The notes under the pieces were generated by a model, which worked only from the letters and a program-made list of their open reading frames with translations, had not been told where the DNA came from and ran no database searches. From contig JAQPZY010001128.1 of the NCBI GenBank assembly GCA_029931535.1, positions 650,501 to 714,500 of the forward strand: 64,000 nt of DNA, written 5' to 3'. Of the stretch, positions 46,742 through 57,719 are shown in pieces (the stretch's first letter is position 1; each line of letters starts with the position of its first letter). The DNA is from Margaritifera margaritifera. Lineage: Eukaryota > Mollusca > Bivalvia > Unionida > Margaritiferidae. The position numbers and the translations under genes were made by a program.

Positions 46742-48027
46742 GTTTGATACCTTGCATGTAATTGCAGAGTGCCCACCTTTACAAACTAAGCAAACGTGTG
46801 TTGCCGCATCATGTCAACTGACATCCTTTCGTGGTGTTAAAGTTGTTGCAAATTTTCTTTGCCATTATGTTTCACCCTATCCAGACCAAGGACATCAGTG
46901 TTCTAACTCCTGGTTGGAAAAGATATTCTGGAAGAATTAGAAAGTTTATTGTCATCTGCCAAAGTGGGCCAAAAAGTAAACAAATGAAGCGTGCTGTTGC
47001 AGAGTGCACAAGCAGTTGCCCTACAGTTACTGAATATGGAACAAAACAAAGTGTTTTTCCTTACGGACCAATCAACTTTTACATTGTTATAGCGGAGATG
47101 TGCCGCAGCCTGGGCTGAAAACATCTTAAGGTAGTCGTAAAACCATGGCCAAAACCCGCCAGCAACCCTCTCATATAAGTCGAGTTCTGTGCGCTTAAGG
47201 GGATGCGCCTGACACATGATACTCTTATAAATACCAAATGCTTGTATAAATTGCGGTAATGTAAGCGAAGTATTCAAGCGAGGGTCAGGTTTTTCTTTTT
47301 TAGTTGTAGAGGGGTCTTAGTGTGGACCGTTATAGGAAGGAATTAAGAGTGAGGCCAGGTTCACGTCTTTACCTTCTTAAACTTGTTTACGTAGGTTTGG
47401 ATTTACGGTCTCCACGAACGATAAGGACTCCGCCGCGTATCCATATGTCGTTCTCACGTAATTGGAAGACGCTCGGTGAAAAGCATCCGTGGTTATGTTG
47501 CGGCTGTCACTGACTGTGTGTGCATTGTTTTCCCCTAACGCTGCACTATTGACCGAGTAGGGAATATCCGGCGGTAGTGAAAATTTCCATGTTCCAAAGA
47601 AAAGCGTGCCGGATTGGCAGTGATTCCCCCACGTCAGTATTTCTTGAGTCCAGCAAGGAACGAACACTCTCTGCTAAAGTCGCCACCGTGGTTTGTAATT
47701 CTACCACCGTCCTTGATAACTGTGTCACAACATTAGCTTCCGAGATAGGCACTTCTGGTTGCACATGTGCGACATTGTCTGTTGTGAGAAGCCGTTGACT
47801 GTTAGTGTTGTCTGTACATCTGTACATTCCCTGAATAAACTAAGCAGACGAGATTTCCTCAGTCCCTGACTGAATATAATGCTCCGACTAAACAGTTCTT
47901 CTCTAAATTTGGAAAGAGACTAATTTTCTGGCAATGACAAATCGTAGTTTGTCATAGATGGCGAGTCTCGGCGAACAAGGGGGTCCACCCTATTGTTACG
48001 GCGACGTCTGCCATGCCTATCAGCCAT
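46742..48027 (-). pseudogene. DIRS-like Gag with zinc knuckle
   Basis: A plausible start is MADRHGRRRRNNRVDPLVRR (ATG at 48025-48027), a basic N-terminus; a TAG follows after about 35 codons. A Val/Thr/Leu helix region (VVELQTTVATLAESV) lies at 47546-47827. A Gag core then reads FIQAFGIYKSIMCQAHP, ELDLYERVAG and YNNVKVDWSVRKN (46903-47277). The frame near 46800 gives CLVCKGGHSAITC, a C-x2-C-x3-H-x4-C knuckle. The match to DIRS Gags is from memory of the family. At least three frame breaks are present. Confidence 0.7.
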
Positions 48028-48574
48028 GTTGTACGCGTGGGCGATAAGTGGATACTGATGGCATGAAATCACATCCGAACTGTGACCTGAACAGCCAAAA
48101 CAGAAAAACCACCTGATTCGAATCCAGCACAAATCCATAAAATATAGTTGGATGCCGAGACTCCAAACCCATTGTCTGCATTTTTCGATATGCCCGAGAA
48201 ACTGACTGATCACATGGTACTCTACCTGATCATGAGATACTATTTGCATACCATCTACTTTGGTTGACTCTTTGACTACAACTGCCAATGCTGACCAATA
48301 GAAAGTGTTCTTATCATGCATCCCAAACGTGATCCTCCTACTAGCCCCATGTAGACAGCAAGTTAAGGGGCTAATAATAGCTTCTTGCATGAGTCACTGT
48401 CTACCTCCCAATTTTAAGGTACATGTATAACCTTATACAGTGTTTGCTTATGACTAGACATTCCTACTGTATATCCTCATATCATCCTGCAATACTATCA
48501 ATACTTCTCTTAATGGTTATTAGTATGAGCAAGCCTATTGTAAACTGGCTATGTGTCATTACAATGAATTAAGA

Positions 48575-48870
48575 ATAAATGTGACTTATGTTGCTTACAT
48601 GGGACTTTCCTGGGGCGAAGCCCAAGCCATTGCTCAGGACCGACCCAGATGGCGGAAGATGGTAACAGCCTTGTGTCAAAGTTGGGATGAATAGGACCCT
48701 TAATTTAATAATAATAATAATAATTACAATTAGTTTCAGATGTATTTTCCTTCCCATCTTAGATTAGTTACATTAGCTATGCCGCATGTGTTGCATTTTT
48801 AATGTTTAGTTATGTTGTCTAGCTTAAGGCTTTTAGTTGCTATTCGTTCTGTTATCTTGCTCATGGCTTT
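48575..48870. repeat. Dispersed repeat, copy 2 (with insertion)
   Basis: Same sequence as 43073-43245, interrupted at 48600-48723 by a small retroposon-like insert. Downstream it grades into the TTTTAGTTCTGTTGTCTTG minisatellite. Confidence 0.8.
48600..48723 (+). mobile_element. 124-bp insertion with target duplication and (TAA)n tail
   Basis: The insert starts TGGGACTTTCCTGGGGCG and ends in TAATAATAATAATAATAA. It is flanked by TTACA at 48595-48599 and 48724-48728. The paralogous site at about 43094 has a single TTACA and no insert. A short body, a simple 3' repeat and a target duplication fit a SINE-like retroposon. No tRNA-like boxes are obvious, so it may be a 5'-truncated copy. Confidence 0.7.
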
Positions 48871-49220
48871 TAACTGTTTTTGTTTTGTTGTACTGTTAAT
48901 GACTTTTAATCGCTTTTAGTTCTGTTGACTTGCTTATGGCTTTTAATTATTTTTTGTTCTGTTGTCTTGTTAATATCGTGTAATTGTTTTTAGTTCTGTT
49001 GTTTTGTTTGTGGCTTTTAATTACTTTTAGTTGTTTTGTCTTGCTTATGGCTTTTAATTGCTTTTAGTTCTGTTGTCTTGCCAATGGCTTTTAATCGCTT
49101 TTAGTTCTGTAGTCTTGCTAATGGCTTTCAATCGCTTTTAGTTATGTTGTCTTACTTATGAGTTTTTACTGCTTTTAGTTCTGTACTTTTGCCTGTAGCT
49201 TTCAGTTGCTTTTAATGTCT
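48830..49220. repeat. Minisatellite, about 38-40 bp
   Basis: About nine copies of TTTTAGTTCTGTTGTCTTGC followed by TTATGGCTTTTAATTGC with substitutions. Confidence 0.85.
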
Positions 49221-49439
49221 GTGTACTGTGTTCATATATATTTATCTTTACATGCTGTTAGTGATATAGATGCTTCCAGTGCATACACATAAGTATATGT
49301 GTGCATTGTAAGTATGTGCATATTCTTGTCCTACTGATTGTCCTCTTACATTGTTAACTTGTATGCATGTAAAATGGTATCATAAATGTGTATTTGCTAG
49401 ATATTATGCATGTATATTTTAGCACTGCATGTAATTACA

Positions 49440-50270
49440 ATTATAATCTTAGAGTTACATTTAAATTCATTTATATTTGTACTTATATTTGTACTTTCTC
49501 TAATTTCCTTTGGGATTCTTTTCCAAATCAGTGGCCCCGAATAATGAAAACTTTTCTTAAAGAGTTTCTTATTTTGTTTTGGAATGGAAAGGCGGTTAGC
49601 TGTAATTAATCTTAAATTAGGAGTGTTTCCTTGTTTTCTATAATGAAATAGTGCCTTGAGATGTAATGGGCCCTTATTGTTTGAACTTTGTGAATAAGTC
49701 TAGCCTTTCTCAAAAATAATCGCTCACTTACTGCAAGCTTTTAGCAAACGGACTAATTTACAAATATTCTTGTTAGAAGTGTTTCCACAGATAACAGTAC
49801 AGTAGTCTAGGTAAGTGCTTAATAACTACATACATGAATTGACTTTGACCAATGACTTGAATATGTTCATTCCATTGCAAATTGTTGTCAACCATCACCC
49901 CAAGGATTTTGTCATGCGTAACCATTTGTAGACACATTTCATTCAACTTAAAATTAAATTGTTATGTTCCAATTTTGCTCTCTTTTGTTGGGTAGTAACC
50001 AGTAATACTTAGTCTTGTCCGTGTTTACTTTCATGCCATTTTCCTTACTCCAGAAATCTATTCTAAGGCTATCTGAAGGGAGACCTCTAGGTCTGATGTT
50101 AGATAACATATCGTAGCGCTTGTGCGCGACAAATATTATCCGTTTCGGCGTCACATATTGGCAGCAATGTCGGCTGCTTTTTCTTCATGAGTTCGTTTGG
50201 CAGGTCATCTGTCCAGTACATATAAGACCAACCTAGGTTTATTGCAACTAAAGACATAGATTGTATTTGA
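49440..50270 (-). pseudogene. LINE reverse transcriptase, 3' remnant
   Basis: On the minus strand, across frames: INDLPNELMKKK (end of the RT palm approach); KENGMKVNTDKTK, the conserved region after the catalytic box of many non-LTR RTs; KILGVMVDNNLQWNEHI; LDYCTVICGNTSNKN. The C-terminal KKSFHYSGPLIWKRIPKEIR (about 49500-49600) follows. These are hallmark C-terminal motifs of non-LTR retrotransposons. The catalytic YADD box is not preserved. The 5' part is missing, as in usual LINE truncation. Confidence 0.75.
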
Positions 50271-50299
50271 ACTGAACTGGAGTTATGGTTGCCTTCCAC

Positions 50300-51150
50300 G
50301 TTTGGAAGATACGTTGGATCTTAAATTGTCCCTGTCTCGACCAATCCTATTTTGAAACTGTATTTTATAGACGTCTTTTTAACAGTTTGGCAGTTACTTT
50401 CATTCATTTTCTTTCTTCTTGGCCACAATGGATGTCTCGGGCTTTGAGTTTTCGATTTTGATCAATTTCTTGATGCTTTTGACAAGCTGGTCATCAACGG
50501 AGATTTTGCGAATTTCAAGTTGATAGTCTCTGCTGATATATTTTGATAACTGTCGATCAGTTGAAAATAATGCAAATACAAATTATAAACAGTACTATCA
50601 AGTTAAGCACTGTACGGCTTGTATATATGACGCTTCGGCGGACTCTAAAATACAACAAATGGTTATCAATTAGAATTGCCTTTTGTATTTAGTACACACG
50701 GCACATACAATGCCTGTTGGTAAGCAGTTACAGGTTTAGGATATTAGTTTTCACCGCGGATAACCATAACGTTGCGTGTACCACGGCTACCAAAGGAATA
50801 ACGCTCCAACTACGCCCGTAATTCTATCCAAGCACGTGACTAATCGCTCATCAGGGAGGATTTTTTCCTTTACTCCTTATAGATTTTTAATTCTTGGGAA
50901 AGTTGCAGCCCATGTAACATCACTTTCACTTTTTTCTCTTCAAAACCCATTATGATAAATAGTATGGTGTTCAAAATAACATTGACACATTGTGTCCGCG
51001 TATGGAAGCATTTAACTTTAGTTCTTTATTTCATAACAATTCTCCCTTACATAGGCAAATGACTTTTTGAACTTTTTACATGTAGTTCACACATGAACAG
51101 AGCATTTTCTGTCAAGCTTTGTTGCCGTTTACTAACTGTATTATCAAATT
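50300..51150. other. Gene-less stretch between the LINE and the Polinton
   Basis: No frame of note. One end of the Polinton should lie here, but I could not identify its inverted repeat by eye. Confidence 0.45.
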
Positions 51151-51157
51151 TTAAAAG

Positions 51158-52388
51158 TTATATTAGGTAATAATTGTACACTGCAGATATATCCAAAAAG
51201 GGAAGTTCCACGCGAAGTTGACCTGATTTTATAGGTTGGAAATTTCCTTTGTCGCTGCCTTGGTCTGGAGTGAATCAAAGCCCAGCAAGCACATCTTCCT
51301 GCACAATCGTCGTACGAATTGTCGTGGTTACTGTTGGTTCACAATAGTCCTGTGGCTTCGAACAGAGTCAAGTAAGATCTCAAGTAAATTTTCTGGTCAA
51401 AGTTAGAGTCAAAGAGTCTGGTACACAACGTCTGGCCATCTCTGGTGACTTCTATCTGGGACACGTTGAAATATTGGAACTCGAATGGATTTTGACCGAT
51501 AGCTTTTTTGAGGGCTGCATTGCTGACGACGCCAATGAAAAAACGTATTGGCATTTGACCTTGGAAAACCTGATCTTCGATCTTGGAACGGAGTCCAGAG
51601 GTAATGGTGAAGGTTTTGACTTCCATTCGTCGTAGATTATACCTGGCTGTCGTTCTGCTCAGAGTTTGACTGACCTCGTTTCTAGCTTTAGGTACGACTT
51701 CCACACGTCGCAAGTAAAGTCTGGCTTCTTCGATGTTTGTTTTGTACTCTTAGCATTGACCATCAAATCGAACACGGTACTACTTCGAATCAGTCTCAGA
51801 TATACATCCATCCCATTCAACAAATGCTTGTCTTTCAGCCACATGTCAAGGTACAAGCTTACCATCATTTCTAAACCATGTCCTTGTTTGATTTTCTGTT
51901 GGTGGTCGTTAAATCCAACATTGTGAGCATCGTCATCAGCTCTGTGTCATTGAATTTTCCCGAAGTGTCAGGTTTCCACACCACTGATGCATCCAGATGT
52001 GTGATGATGGCTTCTTTTCCGTACGTCAAGAGAGTTGCCAGGTACGCTAAGAGTAAGTGCCCATGCTATTGCTCACCAGTTTGTTATTCAAGGTTTGTTA
52101 TTCAAGCACAAATCCACCGCGCTGAACAACGAAAGCATGACTCTGGGATCGGCGCCTGAATTGGTGTTATCCACTTCGAGAACTTTCACTTTCAAGTACC
52201 AGCAACTGTTATCCAGATCGACGTAATCTTCGGTTTGTTCTTTGATTTCAAATTCGATAGGTGCTGAGGTGGTCAAAGACAACACAGGATGAACTTCTAC
52301 CCACTGAGATTCCTGCATCCTCATCTTTGTCGGTAGCATGGCAGACAGATCAATTTCTAAATTGGCAGATTCGCAAGAATCTCGGTGC
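51158..52388 (-). pseudogene. Polinton major capsid protein (double jelly-roll, hexon-like)
   Basis: The N-terminal part (52088 to about 52388) reads ESANLEIDLSAMLPT, QWVEVHPVLSL, then EDYVDLDNSCWYLKVKV, the most recognisable Polinton capsid motif. A middle part (51339-51713) has TITSGLRSKIEDQVFQGQMP and FFIGVVSNAAL. The C-terminal part is FTPDQGSDKGNFQPIKSGQL then RVELPF, ending near 51158. Stops or shifts separate the parts and the initiator ATG is not preserved. The protein would form the main shell of a virus-like particle. The family match is from memory of motifs, supported by position beside the minor capsid gene. Confidence 0.82.
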
Positions 52389-52543
52389 TAAATTTTTCTT
52401 TTCTTTTTTAGTTTAGTACTCAAAAACGTCAAATTCTCTGAGAGCATTCTTCTTCTCTTCTTTCTGGGCGGTGGCGTGCCTATGAGGTCTGAAGTGTTCG
52501 ACGTCTCTTTTTTCCTTGTTCTTGCTGCGGTGTACAGGAGGAA

Positions 52544-52867
52544 TTAATACCTTGGACAGAAGAGTGAAACGAATTTATAGCGGTGTCTCGGCGCCCTAGG
52601 AGGTCTTTTCCTGTCTGAATTAATACATGTTTTTTCTGCTTTCATCAAGGCTTTTTTTGGACTTTGCTGGTCGATGAGTACGTTTTGGAGCAATTCTTTT
52701 CCTTCTGTCAAAGCTGCATCTTTTAAAGCATGCAATCCTTGAGTAACTATCGGTTTTAAGATAGGTGCTTCCGTACAAAAAGCTGATTTTTTAAACATAT
52801 CTCCCAAACAAAGTCCTCGTTGTTGAGCGAGATCCTCACTACACGGGATACATCTGTTACAATTCAC
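52544..52867 (-). CDS. Small basic protein between the two capsid genes
   Basis: 107 residues, intact. The middle reads ILKPIVTQGLHALKDAAL and EGKELLQNVLIDQQSPKK, an amphipathic helix region, followed by a basic SDRKRPPRAPRHR tail. Polintons often encode such a small protein here, comparable in place and style to a minor core or pVI-like protein. The name is uncertain. It overlaps the end of the minor capsid gene by about 10 bases. Confidence 0.5.
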   Translation of the reverse strand: MNCNRCIPCSEDLAQQRGLCLGDMFKKSAFCTEAPILKPIVTQGLHALKDAALTEGKELLQNVLIDQQSPKKALMKAEKTCINSDRKRPPRAPRHRYKFVSLFCPRY

Positions 52868-53761
52868 TGGAGAATCGTTTTCGAAAATTTAGTTTCACGG
52901 TGACATTTCCTTTCGAGAATAGAATATTTTGTCCAAGATCTGCTTTTATACTAATATTCACACTGCCAAAATACGATTTACTGACAGGAAGATAATGAGG
53001 ATATACAAATTGTGGCGTACGCGATACGTATTTCCTCTTCATCGTAAGCAGCTATGGCAGAATCCACTTTGAAAGGAATGACTCTCAGCAACGAAGCTTC
53101 TGTGTTTCCCACGACGTTCTACTCGACGACATCAGAGTACACAAACATCAAATTTAGTCCTTCGTTCAATTCGATAGGGAAGTGAACATACTTCTAGAAT
53201 CGATCATTGTTGTGAATGTCTTTCATAGAAACGAGAGAGGTGTTTCCACCCAGAATATCAAACAAACCGGGAGAAAAAGTAATGGACATCGTTTTGCCGT
53301 CGGAGAAATACATTTTAAGACGATGAGAAATGGCATGGTATTCGATCAGTACCCTTGGGCGAATTTTTTTCAGTGCATTGCCAAACTGATGGCTGAAAAT
53401 AGCTGAAATGGTATCGACGAGATGTCGAGCATTATAATAATATCCAGTAGGAATTCTCATGGTGTAGATATTCAATTGGGATTAGCTGGTGATGCTTTCT
53501 TTGGATTATTAAATGAGAGGATCGTTTTTGTCGAAGTGTTCTTGGACTTGTTCGTTGATGATATATACGATGACATTGTTTTGACCTTCGTTGATATTTA
53601 TGAAATGCGTAGGATCAACGATTTCTACCAAAGCTACTTTCCCACGAGCTTCCTGATTTAATAGGACGGACTGAGGTCATTTGGACGTGAAACAACATAA
53701 CATGTTGTTGGGCAACACATCCATATAACTGTCACTTGGTAATGTTAAATAAAATGGATTA
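52857..53761 (-). pseudogene. Polinton minor capsid protein (penton-like jelly roll)
   Basis: Starts MSNPFYLTLPSDSYMDVLPN at 53761, typical of this family. It continues in another frame with GKVALVEIVDPTHFININEG (about 53600) and as RIPTGYYYNARHLVDTISAI (53194-53475). ELNEGLNLMFVYSDVVE then a stop, and the C-terminal PHYLPVSKSYFGSVNI with GNVTVKLNFRKRF, complete it. Breaks occur after about 29 codons, near 53480 and near 53080. The order and all conserved blocks are present, so the gene decayed by point indels rather than deletion. Confidence 0.82.
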
Positions 53762-53762
53762 C

Positions 53763-54070
53763 TCATAGTTCGATGGTTCTGGTCTCTGAGGAGTCACTCG
53801 ATGTAAAAGGATGATTTTCCAAAGGTTCCAGAAGAGGGCTCCTGCTGTGATTGGAAAAGGAGTGGTGACTGCCGTTAGTCAGGTTACCGTTATTACTGTC
53901 GGTATATTTCAACGAAGGATTGAGAAGTAGATAACCAATACAAATTCTGAGTAAAATAGTCCACAATTGTTTATCTCCTTGTTGCAAAGTCAAATTTCCA
54001 ATGTCTGCTGCAATGACACAATACACCACACAGATTTGGCAGAAAAAGACGATTTGATTTGATTTGATTT
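53763..54070 (-). other. Unrecognised stretch between minor capsid and integrase
   Basis: An open frame of 108 residues (to 54089) begins inside the chromodomain region. It has a hydrophobic LWTILLRICIGYLLL segment and a Ser/Asn-rich tail. I see no family match; it may be the remnant of a small membrane protein or chance. Confidence 0.3.
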
Positions 54071-55290
54071 TTAGGGACACATTCTCCACACCACACTTAC
54101 AGCGGTTGTTTTTGTAGTTCTTTGAGACATGAACTCAGAGAAGGAGATGTAGCTATGTTTAATGGTAACTTCTACTTCTTTTTTATAGTCGATCACCTGT
54201 GAAGCGGTAATCCAAGAATCAAAACTGGGTGGATATCCTTTCCAACGAACTTTCACTTCTTGGAATCAACGTTTTCTCACTTTACGTGTTCTTCGATTGA
54301 GAATGATTTCGATATCGTACACGTCGTCTTCTTTCTTTATCACTCGTTGTAACTCAGGCAAGTAAACAAATTATTTTAACACTTCTCCGTTCATATCTTC
54401 CAATGTGTAGACAGGAGGGTCGCGTCCATGTACTTTTTCTGTGACATGAAAGAATTATGTCGTACAGTTGGGTAAACAACCTTTGTCAAAAGTGTGAGTT
54501 GTTTTTCCAGTGCAAATCCAATCTACAGTGTTTAACACTTATTGATTCTGGTCTTAGGCATTCCAAACAATCAATCAAACATCATCACTTCGTTGTCAGG
54601 TGGCGCTTCTTCTGGAGCACATCCGATGCTACGTTGGTGCGATTGATTGCAAGCTTCACTTGACGTGGTAATACGTCAGTGTATTTGAGAGTATTTCCGC
54701 ATACGTTCTTTCAAAGTTCTTTGAAAACGTTCCAAGACACTAGATTTTGTTTCAGGATTTTCTGTGGTAACAACTGTGTGTCTTTTTTCAATTCCTTTTG
54801 AAAAGTTTGGTTAAGACGTTCGGTGCCCTTATCTGTTTGCCATCGTAGAGGGTGTCGACCACTTTTGTTTCAAGATAGGTTTTAAAGCTCGCATTAACTC
54901 TGAACTTGTTTTAGAAATCAAAGGAACTACCCAAGCTGATTTTGAAAACACGTCGATGACACAAAACAAATATTTGTAACCTCTATTGTACGACGCTAAA
55001 TGAGAGACATTCTTAAATCTGGTTGCTATTGATGATAAATTTCAGCTTCTTTAGTTTTACTTCTGGAAATGTTTTGTCGAATGAGTTTGTGTAACGTGTA
55101 CGTTGATTGTTTTTGTAACCGCTGTCGTACATCTTGTAAGCGTAAACTTTTGAGTTTGCTCTTAGCTGCGCGATACAATTTTTGAAATCCTCCATAACCA
55201 GCTGCGTAAATGCTAGCTAAAGGTGCATCCATGTGGTTGATGTTGTTGCTGCTCCTAAAAAAGGCATCCACTGTTCGATACTGCTCTTAG
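54071..55290 (-). pseudogene. Polinton DDE integrase with C-terminal chromodomain
   Basis: N-terminal part: YAAGYGGFQKLYRAAKSK and STYTLHKLIRQN (55026-55271). Catalytic core in several frames: YKYLFCVIDVFSKSAWVVPL (about 54950), QTDKGTERLN with the second Asp (about 54820), and ETKSSVLERFQRTLKERM with the catalytic Glu (about 54700). The C-terminus has MKVRWKGYPPSFDSWITASQ (54071-54256), a chromodomain aromatic cage motif that may steer insertion to marked chromatin. Several stops and shifts make it inactive. It directly precedes the minor capsid gene. Confidence 0.85.
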
Positions 55291-55639
55291 GTTGTTCTAG
55301 TGGTAATTTGGATTGTGATGCTTGACGTGTCCGACGAGAAATAGGATAGAAGTAGTCGTTGATTCTTTTGTCACTTTCTTCTTTATTTATTTTTTCACTT
55401 CTGTCTTCTCTTCTTTATTTTTAATTCTGCTGAAGAGGGTGTCGACATCATCTTTTTGATTCAAGCTTTCATTTATTCTCGTCTGGGAGTAGGGGAAGGT
55501 GTCAACTAGGTTGTCATACTGGGAGGAGGAGGAAAAGGAGCAGACAGAGTTTGAAACACTTCTCTTGTTTCTTTTTCTTCTTCCATCCCTGTGGTTGTTT
55601 ATGTCATCATTTTTGTTGCTTTTTGTTTTTCTTCGCTTT

Positions 55640-55917
55640 TTATGACATTCTTGAAATCTCTAATAGTAGGTTTAGCCGTCTCGTCTGAAGTTTTCTGGTG
55701 TAAACAGTTGAAGACGTTGCAATAATTGTCAGTACCGTTGCAATTTTCCTGTTTCTGAGAAATCTATTCGATCCGTCAACGATTCAAATTCTTGTTGTAA
55801 GTGTGACATCTTGGTGAGATTAGGATTAGGAGGTAATTGAGGTGTCAGTTGTTTGTACCATCGATGGAGTTCGATCAATCGTTTGTAAGGAACTAAAGTT
55901 AATTTTCGTCCTCCCAT
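55640..55917 (-). pseudogene. Small Polinton-type protein (LVPYKRL family)
   Basis: Begins MGGRKLTLVPYKRLIELHRW, then a Pro-rich spacer and FESLTDRIDFSETGKLQRY. A stop follows; the next frame continues QLLQRLQLFTPENFR. A start of K-x-x-LVPY followed by a helix ending in a K-x-x-Y-x-x-LLQR motif recurs in Polinton-associated proteins I recall, often next to the integrase. Function unknown. Confidence 0.4.
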
Positions 55918-56019
55918 AAGGTCTAAGGGTGTAAGTGTGATGTCTCTCCAGAAAAGTGTGTCCTCTTTATCTTCTTCTTCATCATCTAGTCACTCCTCCT
56001 AAAAGAGGTCCAGCAATCA

Positions 56020-56330
56020 ATCATAACAAAGGAGCACCACTTTTAACAACGATCCTATCAGCATGGGTAGAAATTCTCCTCGTTGACCGAACATGTTTTC
56101 GTTTGGCTAATTCGCATTTTCTTTTCACTATTTCGCGAAGAACGTCCTAATCGTTGTTTTCGTCTCTAGGCCAAAGTAGCCGTTCCTTTCAAAACGTTCA
56201 AACAACATTCACACACTGTATCAATGATTTATTTAGGTGCTTTTTTAACGATATGTTTTTGCATCTAACATTGGATTTGGTAAGTACTGGCAAAACATTC
56301 CAATGTTTAGCTAAACGAGTAGAGAGTCCC
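56020..56330 (-). pseudogene. Small basic Polinton-associated protein (NVLKG motif)
   Basis: Spread over frames: a helix reading TVCECCLNVLKGTATLA (about 56190), then a Lys/Arg-rich REIVKRKCELAKRKH and a hydrophobic LIAGPLLGGV near the end (about 56010). Proteins with a CxNVLKGN(V/I)PL box, a basic helix and a glycine-rich tail commonly accompany such elements, from memory. Too decayed for certainty. Confidence 0.4.
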
Positions 56331-56419
56331 TTTTATTATTTTTTTGAAGATGGTTTCTTTGGACGATGGTGTGAACTTGTGACATCATTGTTTCAGGAGG
56401 AAAAACTGAAGTGAATCTT

Positions 56420-57000
56420 ATCCAACTCTTCTTTTTTATACTGGAATTCGTCTCCACTGATTGTGGAGACGTCGTATCAACATGACGTTAAGTACTACTG
56501 GTGTTCTCAACTCATGCCAGTTCTTGTTTGGATAAATCCAGTAAACTTTGTAACATGCCTGCTCTGTCTTGTATTTTCTGTTAGGAGAGGCCACTCTTTT
56601 GGCTGCAGTAGCAGCAGCTAGAGCAGTAGAAGACGTCGACGGAGTAGAAGTTACTTAGAAATGGGTTTCCTTTTTTTATCAAATTGGGAAACATTGGTCT
56701 TAAATCCGGTTCGGCAGGCATCATTATTAACGAACGAGAAGTAGAAAAAGAAATGGAAGGAGAGACCATCACCGATCGAGATCTTCTTGTGTTTTAAAAA
56801 AAACTTTTGGTTTACATGGAATGGGAATAATGCCGTGTAGTTATTGACGTGCTATCAAAGTATACCATCGTAACACTGCTTTGAGACTAGCTTGCAACAA
56901 ATGTGAACGTACTTGAGCATTTTTTCTCGACTGATGGCATACAGTGCACGAATCACTTTGGCAGGAGGATGAGAGTGAAAGGAAGTTATGCTGAATACTG
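56420..57000. other. Stretch between ATPase and small proteins
   Basis: Short minus-strand frames only (for example 56581-56772). A protease gene is often found in this part of Polintons, but I see no His-Trp or catalytic Cys motif to support it. Confidence 0.35.
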
Positions 57001-57009
57001 TCAAAAAAA

Positions 57010-57690
57010 GAAGTGAATGGTGTTTTTAAGATTGTTTTTTAGATAGACGAAAACGAGGAAGGTGACATGTACTTGACTGGACTTCCTACTTGATACCAAT
57101 CGTGAAACAAAATTCTTAAGAAATCTCAAATAATCGGGAGTGGTAGGTTTTAATCGATGAGTAAATACGCATGTGGCAATTGAGTGGCATAGCCATATCA
57201 TAATTTAGTCGAGGTGTTTCTAACTGTTTGGCCAACACTTGAACTTGAGATTTGTCTCTTGGACTTTTAAACAACACCACATGTGACAGATGGTGAGATG
57301 AGCTTTACTTTGTTGATATAAATTTTGAGTAAGGTAAATGATAATAGCATTACGATGGTGCCCTTTTCGTGTAAACCAAAGTTTAATTTCTTCTTCGTCT
57401 TCTTCTAGCACGTCATTGAAGATGGCAAGATGTGCTAATGAAATGGGTTCTCCTTTGACTTTCTTTCAGTAACGTGTAAGTAGTTTGTCACTCTTTGTAA
57501 CACCACACGATACGTTGTGGAGGACGATTGAACAATTTTGATTTGTGTTCGATCAAACGTTTGACAAATTTAGTTTTGCCTGAACCACTAGGTCCAGCAA
57601 TCAACACGTTAAGGGATGGCAAAGATACAGTGCCTCACGATTTTGATGATCTGACCTTTCGTCAATCACTTTGAGAAAGGAAGATGCAGC
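57010..57690 (-). pseudogene. Polinton packaging ATPase (FtsK/HerA-like)
   Basis: Walker A loop LIAGPSGSGKTKFVKRL near 57600. About 60 codons later comes EEDEEEIKLWFTRKGHHRNA, followed by IIIYLTQNLYQQSKAH (57220-57411), the acidic Walker-B neighbourhood, GxHHRN and TQN motifs of this family. The frame is broken between the two by a stop (after IVWCYKE) and a shift. The protein would drive DNA into the capsid. A possible ATG lies near 57690. Confidence 0.8.
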
Positions 57691-57719
57691 CATATGTTAT
57701 GTATATTGAATTCATAGTA

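Larger units (their letters stand above)
44107..48027 (-). mobile_element. Decayed DIRS-like tyrosine-recombinase retrotransposon
   Basis: Read on the minus strand the order is Gag, RT, RNase H, tyrosine recombinase, as in DIRS-like elements, which carry no LTRs and no DDE integrase. Every domain is present but spread over several frames with stops. I saw no methyltransferase domain and did not resolve the inverted or split terminal repeats. The flanking repeats at 43073 and 48575 may be chance neighbours. Confidence 0.85.

Noticed and set aside
56581..57001. Polinton cysteine protease
   Set aside because: Position is plausible but no catalytic His-Trp or Cys motif could be read in any minus-strand frame.
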